NCBI GenBank assembly: GCA_028684405.1
Contig: JAQUGA010000031.1
Coordinates: 1-16,642 of the forward strand
Reading direction: 5' to 3'
DNA: 16,642 nt
DNA from: Bacteroidales bacterium
GTDB lineage: Bacteria; Bacteroidota; Bacteroidia; Bacteroidales; WCHB1-69
Below, in pieces: positions 14,031-16,642 of the stretch. The notes under the pieces are model-generated. The model saw only the letters and a program-made list of their open reading frames with translations, did no database searches and was not told the DNA's origin. The position numbers were made by a program, and so were the translations under genes. Each line of letters starts with the position of its first letter. Positions within the stretch are counted from its first letter, which is position 1.

Positions 14031-15266
14031 ATGAGATTTTTCTATAACATTAGTATATATTTATATGCCTTTGCCATAAAAATGGCCTCCTTTTCAAACC
14101 AAAAAGCAAAAAGTTGGGTTGAAGGAAGATTGGGAATATTTGAAGCTCTGACGAATTTTAGAAACCAATATCCCCAAGATGCGGTTTTGTGGTTTCATTG
14201 TGCATCTCTAGGAGAATTTGAGCAGGGAAGAGCTTTAATGGAAAAAATAAAAAAAGAGAAACAAGATTACAAAATTGTATTAAGTTTTTTTTCTCCTTCT
14301 GGTTATGAGGTTCGAAAAACCTATGAATATGCCGATTTTATTTGCTATTTGCCAATAGATACTCCCAAAAATGCCAAAAAATTCGTGCGTATTTTAAACC
14401 CAGAAAAAGTATTTTTTATAAAGTACGAATATTGGTATAATTACATTGAAGAATTGTGGAAACAGAAGATTCCATTATTTATTGTTTCCGCCATATTTCG
14501 CGAAAAACAAATATTTTTTAAATCTTATGGATTTTGGTTTCGAAAGCAATTAGAGAAAATTCAGTGTTTTTTTACTCAAAATCAGGAGTCTATTGATTTA
14601 TTGAAATCTGTGGGAATAGAAACTGCAATTTTAAGTGGAGATACTCGTTTTGACAGGGTTGTAGAAGTTGCCAAAAACCCATTAAAATTTCCCGAGTTAG
14701 AGAGTTTGGATCGAAACAAAACCTTTATTATTGGAAGTTCATGGGAGGCCGATGAGGTGCTGATTGCCAATGCACTGGATGACTTAACGAACCTAACTCT
14801 AATTATTGCCCCACACGAAGTAAACAAGACAAGAATACTTGAACTGAAAAAGATTTTTCACGCCAAAAAACCGATTTTGCTTTCCCAATTATCCAAAACA
14901 AATGCAAAAGCCTATGAGTTAATTATTGTTGATTCGATTGGAAAGTTGAGCAGTATTTATCAGTATGGTTTTGCTGCCTATATTGGGGGCGGTTTTGGGA
15001 AAGGAATTCATAATATTTTGGAGGCCGCTTGCTGGGGAATGCCCATTATTTTTGGACCCAATTATCATAAGTTTTATGAAGCAAAAAACTTGGTACACAA
15101 AGGTTCTGCCTTTTCGGTTAAAAACTCAGATGAATTTTCGGATGTTTTACAATCTTTAATTTCGAATAATGAATTATTATTGAACGCTTCTGCTATTTCT
15201 CGTCAGTTTGTACACGAACAGAAAGGAGTGGTGGATACCATTTATAATGTTGTGTTTCAAAAGTAA
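14031..15266 (+). CDS. waaA: 3-deoxy-D-manno-octulosonic acid (Kdo) transferase
   Basis: This 411-residue GT-B glycosyltransferase (GT30, also called KdtA) moves Kdo from CMP-Kdo to lipid A precursor on the cytoplasmic face of the inner membrane. The N-terminus (about 3-20, FFYNISIYLYAFAIKMA) is a membrane-associated helix. HCASLGEFEQ (56-65) holds the catalytic base Glu62, equal to the SVGE Glu of the Aquifex enzyme. KYEYW (130-134) replaces the proteobacterial METEIWP motif, the form I expect in Bacteroidota. GSSWEADE (234-241), APHE (259-262), YIGGGFGKGIHNILEAA (316-332) and GPNYHKFYEA (341-350) build the CMP-sugar site in the C-terminal half. Length fits the family. It is flanked by the barrel gene (8-bp gap) and the M1 peptidase (3-bp gap). 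The number of Kdo units added cannot be read from the sequence. Confidence 0.95.
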   Translation: MRFFYNISIYLYAFAIKMASFSNQKAKSWVEGRLGIFEALTNFRNQYPQDAVLWFHCASLGEFEQGRALMEKIKKEKQDYKIVLSFFSPSGYEVRKTYEYADFICYLPIDTPKNAKKFVRILNPEKVFFIKYEYWYNYIEELWKQKIPLFIVSAIFREKQIFFKSYGFWFRKQLEKIQCFFTQNQESIDLLKSVGIETAILSGDTRFDRVVEVAKNPLKFPELESLDRNKTFIIGSSWEADEVLIANALDDLTNLTLIIAPHEVNKTRILELKKIFHAKKPILLSQLSKTNAKAYELIIVDSIGKLSSIYQYGFAAYIGGGFGKGIHNILEAACWGMPIIFGPNYHKFYEAKNLVHKGSAFSVKNSDEFSDVLQSLISNNELLLNASAISRQFVHEQKGVVDTIYNVVFQK

Positions 15267-15269
15267 CAT

Positions 15270-16642
15270 ATGGAAAAAATCCTTTATTCCATATTGTTTT
15301 TGTTTGTTGTTAATTTTCCGCTAAAAGCGCAGTTGGATATTGTATTTCAAAAATTAGAATTAAATATCAATCCAGATACTTTGTTGTTGGAAGGGAAATC
15401 CACCATCTATTTCAAAACAATTCAAACTCAAAATTACATTGAAATTGATTTAAACAGTGTTTTTGATATCGAAAGTATAAAGTATCAGGGGTTAGAATAT
15501 CCTTATATACATGAAAATCACAAAATTAGAATCGAAAACCCAAATGCCTTTATCGCTGGGGTTTTGGATTCGGTTTTTATTCATTATCGCGGTGTTCCGA
15601 ATAATTCGCTGAATGTGACCTCTTTTAACCGTGATTTTCACGAAGGAGTTCCAATTATTTGGACATTATCAGAACCTTATGGATGTGCCGATTGGTGGCC
15701 CACTCAAAATTCACTTTCCGACAAAATTGACTCCATCGACATTGTAGTGCATTCTCCCGAACAATATCGAACCGCTTCAATTGGATTGTTGCGTTCGGAT
15801 ACCGTTGCGAGTGGAATGAGAACCGTCGTATGGCAACATCGATATCCCGTAGTGCCATATCTTGTTGGAATTGCCACCACCAATTATATCCAATATAACG
15901 ACACGGCTTTTTTTGAAAATGATACTATTTTGATTATGAATTATGTTTTTCCAGAATACGAGGAATTTTATCGTTTGCATAGCCACACCATAGCTATTAA
16001 GATGAATTACTACAATCGAACCTATGGAATGTATCCATTTTATAAAGAAAAATATGGACATGCTCAAATTCCTGGTTACGGTGGGATGGAGCATCAAACC
16101 ATGACTTTTATTTCCAGTTTTTCTTATCTGTTAGTGGTTCACGAGTTGGCTCATCATTGGTTTGGAAATTATGTGACCTGTTCATCCTGGGAAGACATTT
16201 GGCTGAACGAAGGATTTGCAACGTATACGTCTAATTTATATTTGGATTTTGAACCATTTCCAAATGGTTTCGACCGCTGGCGGGCTACTGCCATTGAAAG
16301 TATCTGTTCGCATCCTGATGGAAGTGTATGGGTAAATGATACAACGGTGCGAAATAGAATTTTTTCAGGTCGTTTGTCGTACGAAAAGGCCGGTATGTTT
16401 TTGCAAATGATACATTATAAAATTGGAGATTCGCTCTATTACGAAACCGTTCGACAATTTATAAATCATCCAAATCATGCTTTTGGATTTGCATCTACAG
16501 CTGATTTTATTGCTGTTTTACAGAATGTTACAAATGTAGATTTTTCTTACTTTTTTGAATATTGGTTTTGGGGTGAAGGACATCCGAATGTCGATATAAC
16601 CGCAAAAGCGTATAAAAACAACACCGTATTTTTTAGTCTTGA
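15270..16642 (+). CDS. M1 family zinc aminopeptidase, exported (3' end outside window)
   Basis: The frame opens with ATG 3 bp after waaA and stays open to the edge (457 codons). A signal peptide covers about residues 1-20 (MEKILYSILFLFVVNFPLKA, cut before QLDIVFQ). Beta-sandwich M1 N-domain sequence follows, with TLSEPYGCADWWPTQNS as a landmark. The substrate-binding motif is GGMEH (271-275), instead of the textbook GAMEN. The zinc site is HELAHHWFGN with His291, Glu292 and His295, and the third ligand Glu314 lies exactly 19 residues later in WLNEGFATY. So the catalytic domain is intact. LSYEKAGMFLQM (375-386) carries the transition-state Tyr. Reaction: release of N-terminal amino acids from peptides, here probably in the periplasm or outside the cell. 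In Bacteroidota many such M1 enzymes end in a type IX secretion sorting domain, which would be beyond the window if present. Confidence 0.93.
   Translation, partial: MEKILYSILFLFVVNFPLKAQLDIVFQKLELNINPDTLLLEGKSTIYFKTIQTQNYIEIDLNSVFDIESIKYQGLEYPYIHENHKIRIENPNAFIAGVLDSVFIHYRGVPNNSLNVTSFNRDFHEGVPIIWTLSEPYGCADWWPTQNSLSDKIDSIDIVVHSPEQYRTASIGLLRSDTVASGMRTVVWQHRYPVVPYLVGIATTNYIQYNDTAFFENDTILIMNYVFPEYEEFYRLHSHTIAIKMNYYNRTYGMYPFYKEKYGHAQIPGYGGMEHQTMTFISSFSYLLVVHELAHHWFGNYVTCSSWEDIWLNEGFATYTSNLYLDFEPFPNGFDRWRATAIESICSHPDGSVWVNDTTVRNRIFSGRLSYEKAGMFLQMIHYKIGDSLYYETVRQFINHPNHAFGFASTADFIAVLQNVTNVDFSYFFEYWFWGEGHPNVDITAKAYKNNTVFFSL

Noticed and set aside
15777..16097. 106-codon antisense frame inside the M1 peptidase gene
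   Set aside because: It is opposite a gene with an intact catalytic motif. The translation is Ile/His/Asn-rich with no features.
1..16642. Mobile element, CRISPR array, defence island or tRNA gene
   Set aside because: No transposase, integrase or nuclease genes, no regularly spaced repeats and no tRNA-like fold were seen. Intergenic spaces are short and the genes are housekeeping or envelope types.

Overview
The window is AT-rich chromosomal DNA from a member of the Bacteroidota. Four signs support this. Three or four gene starts carry the phylum's TAnnTTTG / TTG promoter pattern. There is a lipoprotein with an acidic post-cysteine export motif, and there are an S46 dipeptidyl-peptidase and an M1 aminopeptidase of the types common in this phylum. 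Several proteins (the inactive-looking ureohydrolase, the secreted 'asparagine synthetase B-like' protein and the short TPR-GACEDW proteins) are families I associate with Bacteroidota. Nothing lets me name a genus. I see no tRNA, rRNA, insertion sequence, prophage or CRISPR array. The gene content looks like a vertically inherited core region.

Layout. The left edge (1-630, minus strand) is the first 210 codons of creD, an inner-membrane protein. It is divergent from everything else, which reads on the plus strand. After a 368-bp spacer comes topA (DNA topoisomerase I), followed after 3 bp by an arginase-fold protein whose metal-binding residues are half lost. A separate promoter drives an S46 dipeptidyl-peptidase of the DPP7 type, closed by a very strong hairpin. 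Then comes dnaB (replicative helicase), whose C-terminus resembles the tail tip of single-stranded DNA-binding protein. Next is a tight trio at 8809-11993: a secreted glutamine-amidotransferase-like protein, a lipoprotein, and the cysteine desulfurase sufS. It ends at a clear intrinsic terminator near 12095-12133.

The right part starts from a new promoter with two tandem paralogous exported TPR proteins. A third cluster follows with gaps of 8 and 3 bp: a predicted outer-membrane beta-barrel, waaA/kdtA (Kdo transferase for lipid A core) and an M1 metallopeptidase cut by the window end. The broad themes are DNA topology and replication (topA, dnaB), peptide use in the envelope (S46 and M1 peptidases), and envelope build-up (creD, waaA, barrel, lipoprotein).

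I do not see a defence island or an obvious new multi-gene system. The most interesting items are the predicted pseudo-ureohydrolase beside topA, the secreted amidotransferase-like protein that should not be called an asparagine synthetase, its pairing with a surface-type lipoprotein and sufS, the SSB-like tail on DnaB, and the duplicated TPR pair with conserved cysteines.
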